In this document: in pieces, positions 9,570-17,860 of the stretch | Numbering within the stretch: position 1 is the first letter of the stretch | Layout of the letters: every line of letters begins with the position of its first letter | Source: Spirochaetaceae bacterium | GTDB taxonomy: Bacteria; Spirochaetota; Spirochaetia; Treponematales; Treponemataceae | Length of the DNA: 64,000 nt | Assembly: GCA_017622235.1 (NCBI GenBank) | Contig: JAGARN010000010.1 | Location: 1 to 64,000 of the forward strand | Direction: 5' to 3' | Notes under the pieces: model-generated | The model's database searches: none | Told to the model about the DNA's origin: nothing | The model's input: only the letters and a program-made list of their open reading frames with translations | Translations under genes and position numbers: made by a program

Positions 9570-11057
9570 ATGAACATTTTAGAAAAAGGTAAGGAAACAT
9601 TATTTTCTGTTTTCCCAATAATCATTATTGTTCTAGTTCTTGGTTGCACTGTTGCACCTCTAGGCTCTTCTATGATTATAGATTTCTTAATTGGTAGTTT
9701 GTTGCTTATATTAGGGTTGACTCTCTTTTTATTGGGAGTTGATTTAGGTATTTTGCCTATTGGTGAAGCAGTTGGAGCCGCTCTTGTAAAAAAACGTAAC
9801 CTAGCATTACTTCTTGGGGTGTCTTTTATTACAGGTTTTATTGTAACTGCTGCAGAGCCAGATGTTCAAGTTTTAGCAAACCAAATCAGTACAGTTAGTT
9901 CTTCTGTAAATCAAACTCACCTAGTGTTAATGATTTCAGCAGGAATTGGGCTTTTTGTAATGTTGGGTCTTTTGCGGAGTGCTATTTCTCTGCCCCTTAA
10001 TTTTGTTCTTTTAATTTCATATGTCGCCGTTTTTGCGTTAGCATATTTTACACCACCAGAATTCCTTGCCGTTGCATTTGATTCTGGTGGAGCTACAACA
10101 GGCCCAATGACAGTTCCTTTTATAATGGCACTGGGTGTTGGAGTAGCAGCCGTTCGTGGTAAAGATAACGAAAGTTTTGGATTAACAGGTATTGCTTCAG
10201 TAGGTCCAATAATGGCAGTTCTGCTGTATGGAATAATATCTAGTGGTAATTCTCAAGAAGTATCCGCTACTGTTGTTGCTACAGAACAAGTTCTACAAAA
10301 TACATCCGCCTTTTTTCATCTTATTCCAGAAGTTCTGGTTGAAGTTACAAAAGCACTTCTTCCTTTAGTTGTTTTATTTTTTATATTTCAAATTACTCTT
10401 GTAAAAATGCCACCGCATAAAGTTGCACAAATGGTCAAAGGTTTAATATATAGCTTTATAGGTTTGGTTTTATTTTTGATGGGGGTAAAAGGCGGTTTTA
10501 TGCCGGCTGGTACAAAACTAGGTGAACTTCTTGGTGAACTCAATATGAATACACAAGGATTCAATGTGTATTCACTTTTGCTCGTAGGAGTTGGTGCAAT
10601 TTTAGGAGCTGTTGTTGTATGTGCTGAACCGGCTGTTTGGGTTTTAACAGATCAAGTTGAACAAGTTTCTGGTGGTACTGTAAAACGTAAAATGTTGCTT
10701 TCTGCACTTTCTATGGGAGTTGCTTTTTCTATTGCACTTTCTATGGTACGTGTAATTGTTGGTTTTAGTATATGGTGGTATATTATTCCAGGATATGCTT
10801 TGGCCCTTGGACTAACATTCTTTTGTCCAAAAATGTTTACTGCCATAGCATTTGATTCAGGTGGTGTAGCATCTGGTCCAATGACATCAACTTTTATTTT
10901 AGCATTTACCCTAGGAGTTTCAGCAGCTTGTGGTGGAAATCCTATAACAGATGCCTTTGGTGTTATTGCTTTAGTTGCTATGATTCCGCTTATTGCTATT
11001 CAATTAGTGGGTATAATTTACCGAAAAAAAATTAACAACCTAGGAGATTCTTTATGA
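9570..11057 (+). CDS. DUF1538 family membrane protein, internally duplicated
   Basis: 495 aa, about twelve hydrophobic helices and no signal peptide. The protein is a tandem duplication of ~256 residues: TAAEPDVQVLANQIS (~92) matches VCAEPAVWVLTDQVE (~349), and AFDSGGATTGPMT (~169) matches AFDSGGVASGPMT (~427). The conserved Glu-Pro and Gly-rich GGxxxGPMT motifs inside the membrane suggest an inverted- or tandem-repeat transporter with a central substrate site. No biochemical function is known to me for DUF1538. Its stop overlaps the start of the PII-like gene (ATGA), suggesting translational coupling and a regulated transporter/sensor pair, as with AmtB-GlnK. Confidence 0.85.
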   Translation: MNILEKGKETLFSVFPIIIIVLVLGCTVAPLGSSMIIDFLIGSLLLILGLTLFLLGVDLGILPIGEAVGAALVKKRNLALLLGVSFITGFIVTAAEPDVQVLANQISTVSSSVNQTHLVLMISAGIGLFVMLGLLRSAISLPLNFVLLISYVAVFALAYFTPPEFLAVAFDSGGATTGPMTVPFIMALGVGVAAVRGKDNESFGLTGIASVGPIMAVLLYGIISSGNSQEVSATVVATEQVLQNTSAFFHLIPEVLVEVTKALLPLVVLFFIFQITLVKMPPHKVAQMVKGLIYSFIGLVLFLMGVKGGFMPAGTKLGELLGELNMNTQGFNVYSLLLVGVGAILGAVVVCAEPAVWVLTDQVEQVSGGTVKRKMLLSALSMGVAFSIALSMVRVIVGFSIWWYIIPGYALALGLTFFCPKMFTAIAFDSGGVASGPMTSTFILAFTLGVSAACGGNPITDAFGVIALVAMIPLIAIQLVGIIYRKKINNLGDSL

Positions 11058-11707
11058 AAGCATCCTTGATTATTTCAATCGTTCCCCACAATGAAGGGGA
11101 AAAGATAACTTCTATTCTCAAAAAAAACGGTGCAACGGGAAGTTCGATTTTAATGGGAAGAGGAACTGCTGAAAATTCATTTCTTTTACTTTTAGGAATC
11201 GGCGACACTTCAAAAGATATAGTTTTAACATTAGTTCCTAGTGCAAAAAAAACACATCTTATAGAAGTGCTTGCAACGCAAACAAAAGCATTTCGTCACC
11301 ACTATGGTATCGTATTTGCCACAGATGCAGACTGGATTTTCCCAGAAAATACAAATCAATCTTGTACGGAGGAATTAATTATGGCAGAAAAAAAACATAA
11401 ACTTATAACTGTAATATTGAATAAGGGCTTTGCAGATGATGCTATGGCAGCAGCTAGAAAAGTTGGTGCTGGTGGCGGTACAATTATTCACGCTAGAGGA
11501 ACAGCAAAAGAAGAAGACGTTTCTTTTATGGGTATAAAACTTGTTCCTGAAAAAGAAACACTAATGATTTTAGTTGAAAAAGAAAAGACTGAGCAGGTAA
11601 TTCAAGCTATTCGAGATTTGCCCTGTCTAAAAGAACCTGGTAGTGGAATAATTTACAGTCAAGATGTTGATAGTTTTACTGGATTAGGGCACCAAGCAGA
11701 AAAATAA
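11054..11707 (+). CDS. Tandem PII-like regulatory protein
   Basis: 217 aa made of two ferredoxin-like PII-type halves: residues 1-~98 (SLIISIVPHNEG... RGTAENSFLLLLGIG) and 110-217 (KLITVILNKGFADDAMAAARKVGAGGGTIIHARGTA split by family motifs). The GGTIIHARGT-like segment resembles the nucleotide-contact strand before the T-loop of PII proteins. The first half is more degenerate. An in-frame ATG at 11381 with GGAGG 8 nt upstream begins exactly at the second half, so a 108-aa single-domain form may also be made. The gene overlaps the DUF1538 gene (ATGA) and touches birA (TAATG). I infer a ligand-sensing regulator of the membrane protein; the ligand is unknown. Confidence 0.8.
   Translation: MKASLIISIVPHNEGEKITSILKKNGATGSSILMGRGTAENSFLLLLGIGDTSKDIVLTLVPSAKKTHLIEVLATQTKAFRHHYGIVFATDADWIFPENTNQSCTEELIMAEKKHKLITVILNKGFADDAMAAARKVGAGGGTIIHARGTAKEEDVSFMGIKLVPEKETLMILVEKEKTEQVIQAIRDLPCLKEPGSGIIYSQDVDSFTGLGHQAEK
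11368..11383 (+). promoter_or_regulatory. Internal Shine-Dalgarno and in-frame start inside the PII-like gene
   Basis: GGAGG at 11368-11372, an 8-nt AT-only spacer and ATG at 11381, in frame with the 11054 start (codon 110). The encoded linker TEELI is simply the translation of this ribosome-binding site, as expected if two genes were fused by readthrough. A 108-aa product would result. Confidence 0.6.
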
Positions 11708-12609
11708 TGGAGAATCAGCCACTAAATAAACAACTTATAGCAGATCATATTGAGCAAATTGGCATATTGAAAAAAAAAGATGGATTTACCATAGAAAAAA
11801 TTCATCTTTTTGAATCAATAGATTCAACAAATACATTTGCAAAACAGTTTGCACAAAATGTGGAACCGCTTTTAGATACCGAAGGAATTCTTACTCAGGA
11901 AGGACACAAAATTCAGGGTTCAGTTTTTATTGCAGAAGAGCAAACAGCTGGGCGTGGTCGTATAGGACGTAGTTTTTTTTCGCCGAAAGGCACGGGGCTT
12001 TACTTTTCAATTATTTTTGTGGCTAATGGAGGTATAAAAAAGCCCGCCCTTATAACGGCAGCCGCAGCTGTTGGCGTTTGTCGTAGCTTAAATCAATGTT
12101 TTAATATTTACCCTAAAATAAAATGGGTAAACGATTTATTTTTGCAAGAAAAAAAAATCGGTGGCATCTTAACAGAGGGTGTCATTTCTACAAATAATTC
12201 ATTTGTACAAGCTGCAATAATTGGTGTTGGATTAAACATTTGTACTGCAAAAAAGGATTTTCCTACAGATGTTGCCAATGTGGCAGGAAGTCTTTTTTCT
12301 GTAGATGGTTCAGATATAAATCGTAATTTTTTGGCAGCTTCAGTTGCATCAAATGTGTATCAATGTGTAGCAGAAAGTTTTTTGGGCAATGCAAATATAA
12401 TTGATGAATACAGAAAACATTCGCTATTTAATAAAGGGCAAATATTAACAATTTTTCCTGTTGCAACAAGCCCCAAAAATGCTTACAAAGCAATTTATGA
12501 GGGGGTAGACCAAGAAGGAAGGTTGAAAATTACTCTTCTTGAAAACAAAAAAAAACAAGTTCTTTCATCTGGTGAAGTATCCTTACATTCTGAGCACTTC
12601 ACGAATTAA
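11707..12609 (+). CDS. birA: Biotin-[acetyl-CoA-carboxylase] ligase, class I
   Basis: 300 aa. It activates biotin with ATP and attaches it to biotin carboxyl carrier proteins. Seen: SIDSTNTFAKQ (~38-48, substrate-binding SxxDSTN), EEQTAGRGRIGRSFFSP (~77-93, biotinyl-AMP loop GRGRxGR), KIKWVNDLFLQEKKIGGIL (~137-155, with the catalytic Lys of KKIGGIL). No N-terminal winged helix is present, so it should not be a repressor. A ~15-residue insertion (EPLLDTEGILTQEGH) lies between the two ligand-binding motifs. Start ATG overlaps the preceding stop by one base. Confidence 0.93.
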   Translation: MENQPLNKQLIADHIEQIGILKKKDGFTIEKIHLFESIDSTNTFAKQFAQNVEPLLDTEGILTQEGHKIQGSVFIAEEQTAGRGRIGRSFFSPKGTGLYFSIIFVANGGIKKPALITAAAAVGVCRSLNQCFNIYPKIKWVNDLFLQEKKIGGILTEGVISTNNSFVQAAIIGVGLNICTAKKDFPTDVANVAGSLFSVDGSDINRNFLAASVASNVYQCVAESFLGNANIIDEYRKHSLFNKGQILTIFPVATSPKNAYKAIYEGVDQEGRLKITLLENKKKQVLSSGEVSLHSEHFTN

Positions 12610-12717
12610 TGAGAGGGTTGATATTATTTTGAAAATTATGTAGTATATCGCAAAATATAACTATAAACTTTGCCCCATTACGTTTGGACTCGTGTTGTGT
12701 GCAAGAGGATTAGATTT

Positions 12718-14541
12718 ATGGAAGAAATCATTACATTCGAAGACTTGGGGCTGGACGAAATTTCCCTAGAAGCTGTTTCTAAAAAAGGTTTTGAAAACCC
12801 TTCGCCCATTCAAATTCTAGCGATTCCTAGGTTGTTAGAGGGCGATGCTAATGTTATTGCAAAAGCACGAACAGGAACAGGAAAAACAGCTGCCTTCGGT
12901 TTACCCCTATCACAAAAAATACGAACAGACACTGGTAAAATTCGAGCATTAGTTCTTGCACCCACAAGGGAACTGGCATTGCAAGTTTGCAAAGAAATAG
13001 ACTCTCTTCACTCAGGGCAATATCCTAGATGCACAGCTGTTTACGGTGGTCAAGGTTATGGCGACCAGTTAAGAGCTTTGAAACGGGGTGTAGAAATTGT
13101 GGTGGGAACACCGGGTCGAGTTCAAGATCACTTAGAACGAGGAACCTTAGATATTTCTAAAATTGATTTTTTCATTTTAGACGAAGCAGACGAAATGCTT
13201 GATATGGGTTTTATCGAAGACATAGAAGCAATTTTTGCTCAAGCAAATCCCAACTGCCGCATTTTGCTTTTTTCTGCCACAATGCCACAGCCCATTCTTA
13301 AGATTGCCACACAGTTTATGGGGGATTACGAAATAGTTGAAGAAGAATCTACTCCAGAAACACCGGTTCTTACGGAACAAAAATATATCTATGTCAGAGA
13401 AAAAGATAAATTAGAAGCTATTGTTCGCATAATAGATATTTCGCCAGATTTTTATGGGCTGTTGTTTACTCAAACAAAAGCAGATGCTGATACTTTGACA
13501 CGTCAGTTAGATGAAAGAGGCTATGAAGTAGCGGCATTACATGGTGATATTTCACAACTTCAGCGTGAAAAAATTCTGTACCGATTTAGGATAAAAAAAA
13601 CCAGAATTCTTGTGGCAACTGATGTTGCAGCTCGAGGTATAGACATAGAAGGTTTAAGCCATGTAATAAACTATTCGCTACCATTTGACAGTTCAACCTA
13701 TATTCACAGAATAGGCAGAACGGGTAGGGCAGGTGCAAAGGGTGTTGCAATCACTTTTGTACGTCCAGAGGAACGTCGAAAACTAGAACACTTGAAATTT
13801 GCAATAAAAAAGGGAGTGAAAGGTTCTCTCGAAGAAATGCAAATTCCGTCTGTCAAAAAAGTTCTTGAAGCTAAACGCAAGCGACTCTTTGATTCTATGA
13901 AAATATCTTTAGAAAATGAAGAAGCTACTACTTTTGATAATCAAAATGATGAAGATATCTTTGCTAAAATGGCTTCAGAACTTTGTATGGAAAAAACGCC
14001 ACAAGAAGTTCTTGTATCTGTTCTAAAATCATTTTACGGAAAGCAACTAGATTCTTCTCGGTATAATAACATAACACCAGTTGCACCAAAAAATGCAAGA
14101 TTTGCAGATAGAAAAAGTGGCAACTTTTTACAAGAGAGTACTGTTCTGAAAGATGCAAAGCAGATTCGTCTTTACGTGCAACTTGGTCGTAGAGATGGAT
14201 TTCGTGTTCGTGAAATTGCAGATTTTTTTAGCAAACTTTTGGATATTCCTCAGCGCTTAGTTGATAAAATAGATGTTGCAGATAGTTTTTCTCTGGTGAG
14301 TTTGCCAAAAGATGCTGCTTTTATTGCACTTGAAATGTCAAAAAAGCGAAAAGATGTTCCTCATATGCATCTTGATGTAAAAACAACAAACAGTGGCGAT
14401 GACTTTAAAAGAGATAGTAATCATTACCGAAACCGTTTTGAACGCCCTAAGCGTTTTAATAATAGCAAAAAAAATAGCAGCAACAAAAAAAACAACACAA
14501 GAACAAGCAATGCAAGCCTTTATAAACGCAAACAGCCTTAA
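12718..14541 (+). CDS. DEAD-box ATP-dependent RNA helicase with DbpA-like C-terminal domain
   Basis: 607 aa from ATG 12718 (AAGAGG upstream). RecA-like domain 1: Q motif (PSPIQ), Walker A ARTGTGKTA (~50), PTRELA, VGTPGR, DEAD (~155), SAT (~186). RecA-like domain 2: ARGIDIEG and HRIGRTGRAG (~330). Residues ~480-545 (RLYVQLGRRDGFRVREIADFF onwards in type) form a DbpA/CsdA-type RNA-binding RRM. The tail is Asn/Lys/Arg-rich and probably disordered. This layout fits DeaD/CshA-like helicases that remodel ribosome-assembly intermediates or mRNA in cold. I leave the symbol blank because DeaD and DbpA cannot be separated safely here. Confidence 0.93.
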   Translation: MEEIITFEDLGLDEISLEAVSKKGFENPSPIQILAIPRLLEGDANVIAKARTGTGKTAAFGLPLSQKIRTDTGKIRALVLAPTRELALQVCKEIDSLHSGQYPRCTAVYGGQGYGDQLRALKRGVEIVVGTPGRVQDHLERGTLDISKIDFFILDEADEMLDMGFIEDIEAIFAQANPNCRILLFSATMPQPILKIATQFMGDYEIVEEESTPETPVLTEQKYIYVREKDKLEAIVRIIDISPDFYGLLFTQTKADADTLTRQLDERGYEVAALHGDISQLQREKILYRFRIKKTRILVATDVAARGIDIEGLSHVINYSLPFDSSTYIHRIGRTGRAGAKGVAITFVRPEERRKLEHLKFAIKKGVKGSLEEMQIPSVKKVLEAKRKRLFDSMKISLENEEATTFDNQNDEDIFAKMASELCMEKTPQEVLVSVLKSFYGKQLDSSRYNNITPVAPKNARFADRKSGNFLQESTVLKDAKQIRLYVQLGRRDGFRVREIADFFSKLLDIPQRLVDKIDVADSFSLVSLPKDAAFIALEMSKKRKDVPHMHLDVKTTNSGDDFKRDSNHYRNRFERPKRFNNSKKNSSNKKNNTRTSNASLYKRKQP

Positions 14542-14566
14542 TTGTTAATTCTAAAAAATTAACCCT

Positions 14567-14594
14567 TTGCAGCTTGTGTTTTTTTCGCTATACT
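14567..14594 (+). promoter_or_regulatory. pyrF promoter placing the start site on the ATG
   Basis: TTGCAG (14567-14572), 16-nt spacer, TATACT (14589-14594). Counting seven bases downstream lands on 14601, the A of the pyrF ATG, and no Shine-Dalgarno is present. Confidence 0.6.
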
Positions 14595-14600
14595 AACATC

Positions 14601-15557
14601 ATGAAAATGAACGCTATGCATCGCCTGCAAGAATCAGGTGTAAAAAATGGACCATTGTGTGTTGGTTTAGATACCGACCCATCATACTTACCGAATTCAG
14701 TGTTAAATAATTATGCAACGCCAGCTCAAGGGGTTTTAGCATACAATAAAGCAATTATACAAAGAATTGCGGCTGGAGCTAACTCTGCTGCTCTTGCTGC
14801 TTGTTGTAAAGTTCAGATTGCATATTACGAAGCCATGGGAATACAAGGTCTGCAAGTCTATTCAGAAACATTAAAAGCAGTTCGCAAAGCAGGTTTGCCT
14901 GTAATTGCAGATATTAAGCGTGGTGATATAGCAGATACGGCAAAAGCCTATGCAAAGGCTCATTTTTCTGGGGATTTTGAAGCAGATATAATAACCGTAA
15001 ATCCTTATATGGGATTTGATACAATAAAACCCTTTGCAGAATACGCCATGCCAGAAAATGGAGGCAAAGGATTGTTTGTTCTTTTGCGTACATCAAATCC
15101 GGGTATGAAAGATTTAGAAAAATTACCTATTGATTCTACTGAAGCTCGATTTGAGGGTGAATTTGTTTTAGATCGAGTAGGTTCGCAATTAAATTTAATT
15201 GCAGCGGAATTCAAAAATATATATCCACAAGAATTTTGTTCCCCTGTAGGGGCAGTGGTTGGTTGCACAGAAGAATCCGATGCTCTTGCACTTCGCCAAG
15301 CCTATCCTGAAATCTTTTTTTTGATTCCAGGTTATGGTGCACAAGGCGGAGCTGCAAGAATAGCTGCCACTTTGCTTACTAAAGCTGGCGGTACAGTAAA
15401 TTCTTCTAGGGGAATACTTACTGCATGGAAAAAATCTTCGGAGCTTGCATCTAAAGCAGAATCTGGAACGCTTTCATTGGAAGATATTGCAGACGCTGCG
15501 GCAAAGGCTGCATTTGAGGCAAAGTCTGATTTACTAACTGCAAAAAATTCACTTTAA
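14601..15557 (+). CDS. pyrF: Orotidine 5'-phosphate decarboxylase, type 2
   Basis: 318 aa from ATG 14601; ATGs at 14607 and 14616 are alternatives. It decarboxylates OMP to UMP, the last step of de novo UMP synthesis. Seen: CVGLDTDPSYLP (~20-31), the catalytic tetrad segment DIKRGDIADTAKAYA (~103-117), TVNPYMGFD, and PGYGAQGG in the phosphate-binding loop. Type 2 enzymes (~270-310 aa) are the normal length. There is no ribosome-binding site; a -10 box ends 6 nt before the ATG. pyrKD follows after 13 nt with its own Shine-Dalgarno. Confidence 0.95.
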   Translation: MKMNAMHRLQESGVKNGPLCVGLDTDPSYLPNSVLNNYATPAQGVLAYNKAIIQRIAAGANSAALAACCKVQIAYYEAMGIQGLQVYSETLKAVRKAGLPVIADIKRGDIADTAKAYAKAHFSGDFEADIITVNPYMGFDTIKPFAEYAMPENGGKGLFVLLRTSNPGMKDLEKLPIDSTEARFEGEFVLDRVGSQLNLIAAEFKNIYPQEFCSPVGAVVGCTEESDALALRQAYPEIFFLIPGYGAQGGAARIAATLLTKAGGTVNSSRGILTAWKKSSELASKAESGTLSLEDIADAAAKAAFEAKSDLLTAKNSL

Positions 15558-15570
15558 TTTAGGAGTGATT

Positions 15571-17331
15571 ATGTCTTGTACTAAAGAAACTCACACCGTT
15601 TTTGTTACTGGTAAAGTTGCAAGAATAGGTAAAATTCAACATGATGTTTTTATGTTGCAAATTTTATATCCAGCAACATCCTTTGAATCACTTCCAACTC
15701 CAGGACAGTTTTTTATGCTTAAAGCTATACCATCTACTGTTCTATTGTGCCGTCCAATAAGTGTTTATTGCAGCGAATTTTTAAAAGATGGAATAGCGAA
15801 GGTTTCATTTTTAATTTTAAAAAAAGGTCAAGGAACAAAAGAGTTGTGTTCTCTTGAAGAAGGGCAAGAAGTTGCATTACTCGGTCCTGTAGGGAATAGT
15901 TTCCCTCAACCAGAATCGAACCCCAGCTGTATAATTGGTGGAGGAATAGGTGTCGCTCCTGTGGCTGGGTTTGCTCAAACCTTGAATAAACAAAGCTACG
16001 ATTTTTTTGCTTGTTTTAGAAGTGGCAGTTACGGTTTGGAAAATATAGAACCAAATAAACTTATAGTTACAACAGAAGATGGGTCTTGCGGCTTAAAAGG
16101 AATTTTACCTGATGTGCTTACTGCAAAAGTCCTTTCGGAAAATAAATATGGTTGTGTTTATGCCTGTGGTCCAGAAGCGATGTTAGCCTACGTTAAAAAA
16201 ATATGCAAAGAAGCAAATATTCAATGTTATCTTAGCATGGAACGCAGAATGGCCTGTGGAGTTGGTGCTTGTTTAGGTTGTACGATTCCAACTACCCAAG
16301 GTAACAAGAGGTGTTGCAAAGACGGTCCTGTTTTTCCTGCAGAAATTATAAATTTCCCTGAAAAAAAAGTTGTTGTAGCTTCAAAAGAAAAAACTTCAGC
16401 TGTAGATTTATCGGTAGAAATTGCTGGTGTTAAGTTTGCAAACCCTGTTATTGCTGCTTCTGGAACTTTTGGTTACGGTTCTGAATATTCGTGCCTTATA
16501 AACGTGAATCAACTTGGTGGAATATGTTCAAAGGGACTTACCTTAGAAGAACGGCAAGGTAACCAAGGAATTAGACTCCAAGAAACACCGTCTGGAATAA
16601 TAAATTCCATCGGCCTTGAAAACCCTGGAATTCCACATTTTATTTCCAATGAATTGCCAGCAATGATGCAATTAGATGCTGTTACAATAGCTAATCTTTC
16701 AGGTTCAACGGTTGAAACATATGTTCAGGGTGCTAAGTTGCTTGCACAAACTGATGTTCCAATGATAGAACTAAACATTTCTTGTCCAAACGTAAAAGCC
16801 GGAGGAATGACATTTGGTCTTGTGCCAGAAGCTGCAGCAGAAGTTACAGCTGCTGTTTGTAATGCAGCTTCAAATAAACCTATTGTGGTAAAACTTTCGC
16901 CAAATGCACCTGATGTTATCGCCGTGGCTCACGCAGTACGCAAAGCTGGAGCAAAAGCCATTAGTTTAATAAATACCGTACAAGCTTTGTCAATAGATAT
17001 TGAGCAAGGCAAGCCAATTTTTGCTAATGTTAAAGCAGGTCTTTCAGGTCCAGCAATAAAACCATTGGCTTTACGATTGGTTTATGATTTGGTTCAATCA
17101 ATAAATGCCTTGCCTGAACAAGAGCGAATACCAGTTATCGGTCTTGGTGGAATAAGTTGCTGGCAAGATGCGGTGGAATTCATCATGGCTGGAGCAACCG
17201 CTATACAAGTTGGAACGGCAACCTTTGCAAATCCTTTTTGCATGAACGAAATAGTTTTGGGTTTAAAGGCTTTCATGGAAAGAAAAGGATATTCAACCAT
17301 AAATGAATTCAGAGGAATAGCTCATCTTTGA
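15571..17331 (+). CDS. pyrKD: Dihydroorotate dehydrogenase 1B as a single PyrK-PyrD fusion polypeptide
   Basis: 586 aa from ATG 15571 (AGGAG 5 nt upstream). Residues 1-~270 are PyrK, the electron-transfer subunit: FAD-binding RPISVY, GGGIGVAP (~125) and 2Fe-2S cysteines in CGVGACLGC...CCKDGPVF (~229-250). Residues ~280-586 are PyrD type 1B: NPVIAASGTFGYG, SKGLT, NISCPNVKAGG (~400, catalytic Cys in SCPN) and GLGGISCWQDA (~525). Normally PyrK and PyrD are separate chains of an alpha2beta2 enzyme using NAD+; here both are fused, PyrK first, with no stop or frameshift between. It oxidises dihydroorotate to orotate in the cytoplasm. Confidence 0.93.
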   Translation: MSCTKETHTVFVTGKVARIGKIQHDVFMLQILYPATSFESLPTPGQFFMLKAIPSTVLLCRPISVYCSEFLKDGIAKVSFLILKKGQGTKELCSLEEGQEVALLGPVGNSFPQPESNPSCIIGGGIGVAPVAGFAQTLNKQSYDFFACFRSGSYGLENIEPNKLIVTTEDGSCGLKGILPDVLTAKVLSENKYGCVYACGPEAMLAYVKKICKEANIQCYLSMERRMACGVGACLGCTIPTTQGNKRCCKDGPVFPAEIINFPEKKVVVASKEKTSAVDLSVEIAGVKFANPVIAASGTFGYGSEYSCLINVNQLGGICSKGLTLEERQGNQGIRLQETPSGIINSIGLENPGIPHFISNELPAMMQLDAVTIANLSGSTVETYVQGAKLLAQTDVPMIELNISCPNVKAGGMTFGLVPEAAAEVTAAVCNAASNKPIVVKLSPNAPDVIAVAHAVRKAGAKAISLINTVQALSIDIEQGKPIFANVKAGLSGPAIKPLALRLVYDLVQSINALPEQERIPVIGLGGISCWQDAVEFIMAGATAIQVGTATFANPFCMNEIVLGLKAFMERKGYSTINEFRGIAHL

Positions 17332-17395
17332 GTTGATAGGTTTTATGTGATTTATATTTTTTTAGGTTAGATTTGGTGTGATTTAATGCGATTAC

Positions 17396-17425
17396 TTGAC
17401 AAATACAATATTTTTAGGATAGAAT
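17396..17425 (+). promoter_or_regulatory. Promoter of the tRNA-Ser/Arg cluster
   Basis: Perfect TTGACA (17396-17401), 18-nt spacer and TAGAAT (17420-17425). The predicted start is ~17432, seven bases before the first tRNA. Confidence 0.65.
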
Positions 17426-17438
17426 TATAAAACATTTT

Positions 17439-17523
17439 GGAGCGGTGGCCGAGCGGTTTAAGGCGGCGGTCTTGAAAACCGTTGTGCCGAGAGGTACCGG
17501 GGGTTCGAATCCCCCCTGCTCCG
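17439..17523 (+). tRNA. tRNA-Ser(TGA)
   Basis: 85 nt with a long variable arm. Acceptor GGAGCGG pairs with CTGCTCC (one G-U), discriminator G, anticodon loop CTTGAAA giving TGA. No encoded CCA. Confidence 0.95.
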
Positions 17524-17529
17524 TTTTGT

Positions 17530-17614
17530 GGAAGCGTGGTAGAGCGGTAATACAACGGATTGCTAATCCGTCGGTTCTTCACAGGCCGGGCAGGTTCGAC
17601 TCCTGTCGCTTCCG
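17530..17614 (+). tRNA. tRNA-Ser(GCT)
   Basis: 85 nt with a long variable arm. Acceptor GGAAGCG pairs with CGCTTCC, discriminator G, anticodon loop contains GCT between CGGAT and ATCCG. Six bases after the previous tRNA. No encoded CCA. Confidence 0.94.
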
Positions 17615-17622
17615 TTTTTTCT

Positions 17623-17696
17623 GAGACTATAGCTCAGCTGGATAGAGCGTCAGATTGCGGATCTGAAGGCCGGTGGTTCGAATCCACTTAGTCTCG
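17623..17696 (+). tRNA. tRNA-Arg(GCG)
   Basis: 74 nt. Acceptor GAGACTA pairs with TAGTCTC, discriminator G; anticodon stem TCAGA/TCTGA encloses loop TTGCGGA, so the anticodon is GCG. Most bacteria decode CGN with ACG (inosine), so G34 is unusual. No encoded CCA. Confidence 0.93.
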
Positions 17697-17723
17697 TAGG
17701 GCAAACCCCTTATTGTTTCTGCT

Positions 17724-17808
17724 GGAAAGATGCGAGAGCGGTCGAATCGGGCGGTCTCGAAAACCGTTGTGCCGTAAGGTACCGGGGGTTCGAATCCCCC
17801 TCTTTCCG
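17724..17808 (+). tRNA. tRNA-Ser(CGA)
   Basis: 85 nt with a long variable arm. Acceptor GGAAAGA/TCTTTCC, discriminator G, anticodon loop CTCGAAA gives CGA. Followed by AAAGGGATTCGA, an inverted copy of its own T-arm 3' half. No encoded CCA. Confidence 0.94.
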
Positions 17809-17860
17809 AAAGGGATTCGAACTACAACCTTGCAAACTTAAGTAGCAACATATTATTTTT

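Noticed and set aside
9558-9572. Mini-ORF ATG-GAG-TTA-TAG directly before the DUF1538 start
   Set aside because: GGAGG is only 1 nt from its ATG, too close to use; GGAG of the mini-ORF itself serves as the ribosome-binding site of the real start at 9570.
14544-14563. GTTAATT/AATTAAC hairpin between helicase and pyrF as a terminator
   Set aside because: AT-only stem with no T-run; weak, and may be part of the pyrF promoter region only.
15565-15571. GTG at 15565 as the start of pyrKD
   Set aside because: It lies inside the AGGAGTG ribosome-binding site of the ATG at 15571.
17809-17860. Degenerate tRNA on the minus strand beside tRNA-Ser(CGA)
   Set aside because: The T-loop-like GTTCGAATCCC is an inverted copy only; no T-stem or acceptor pairing could be formed.
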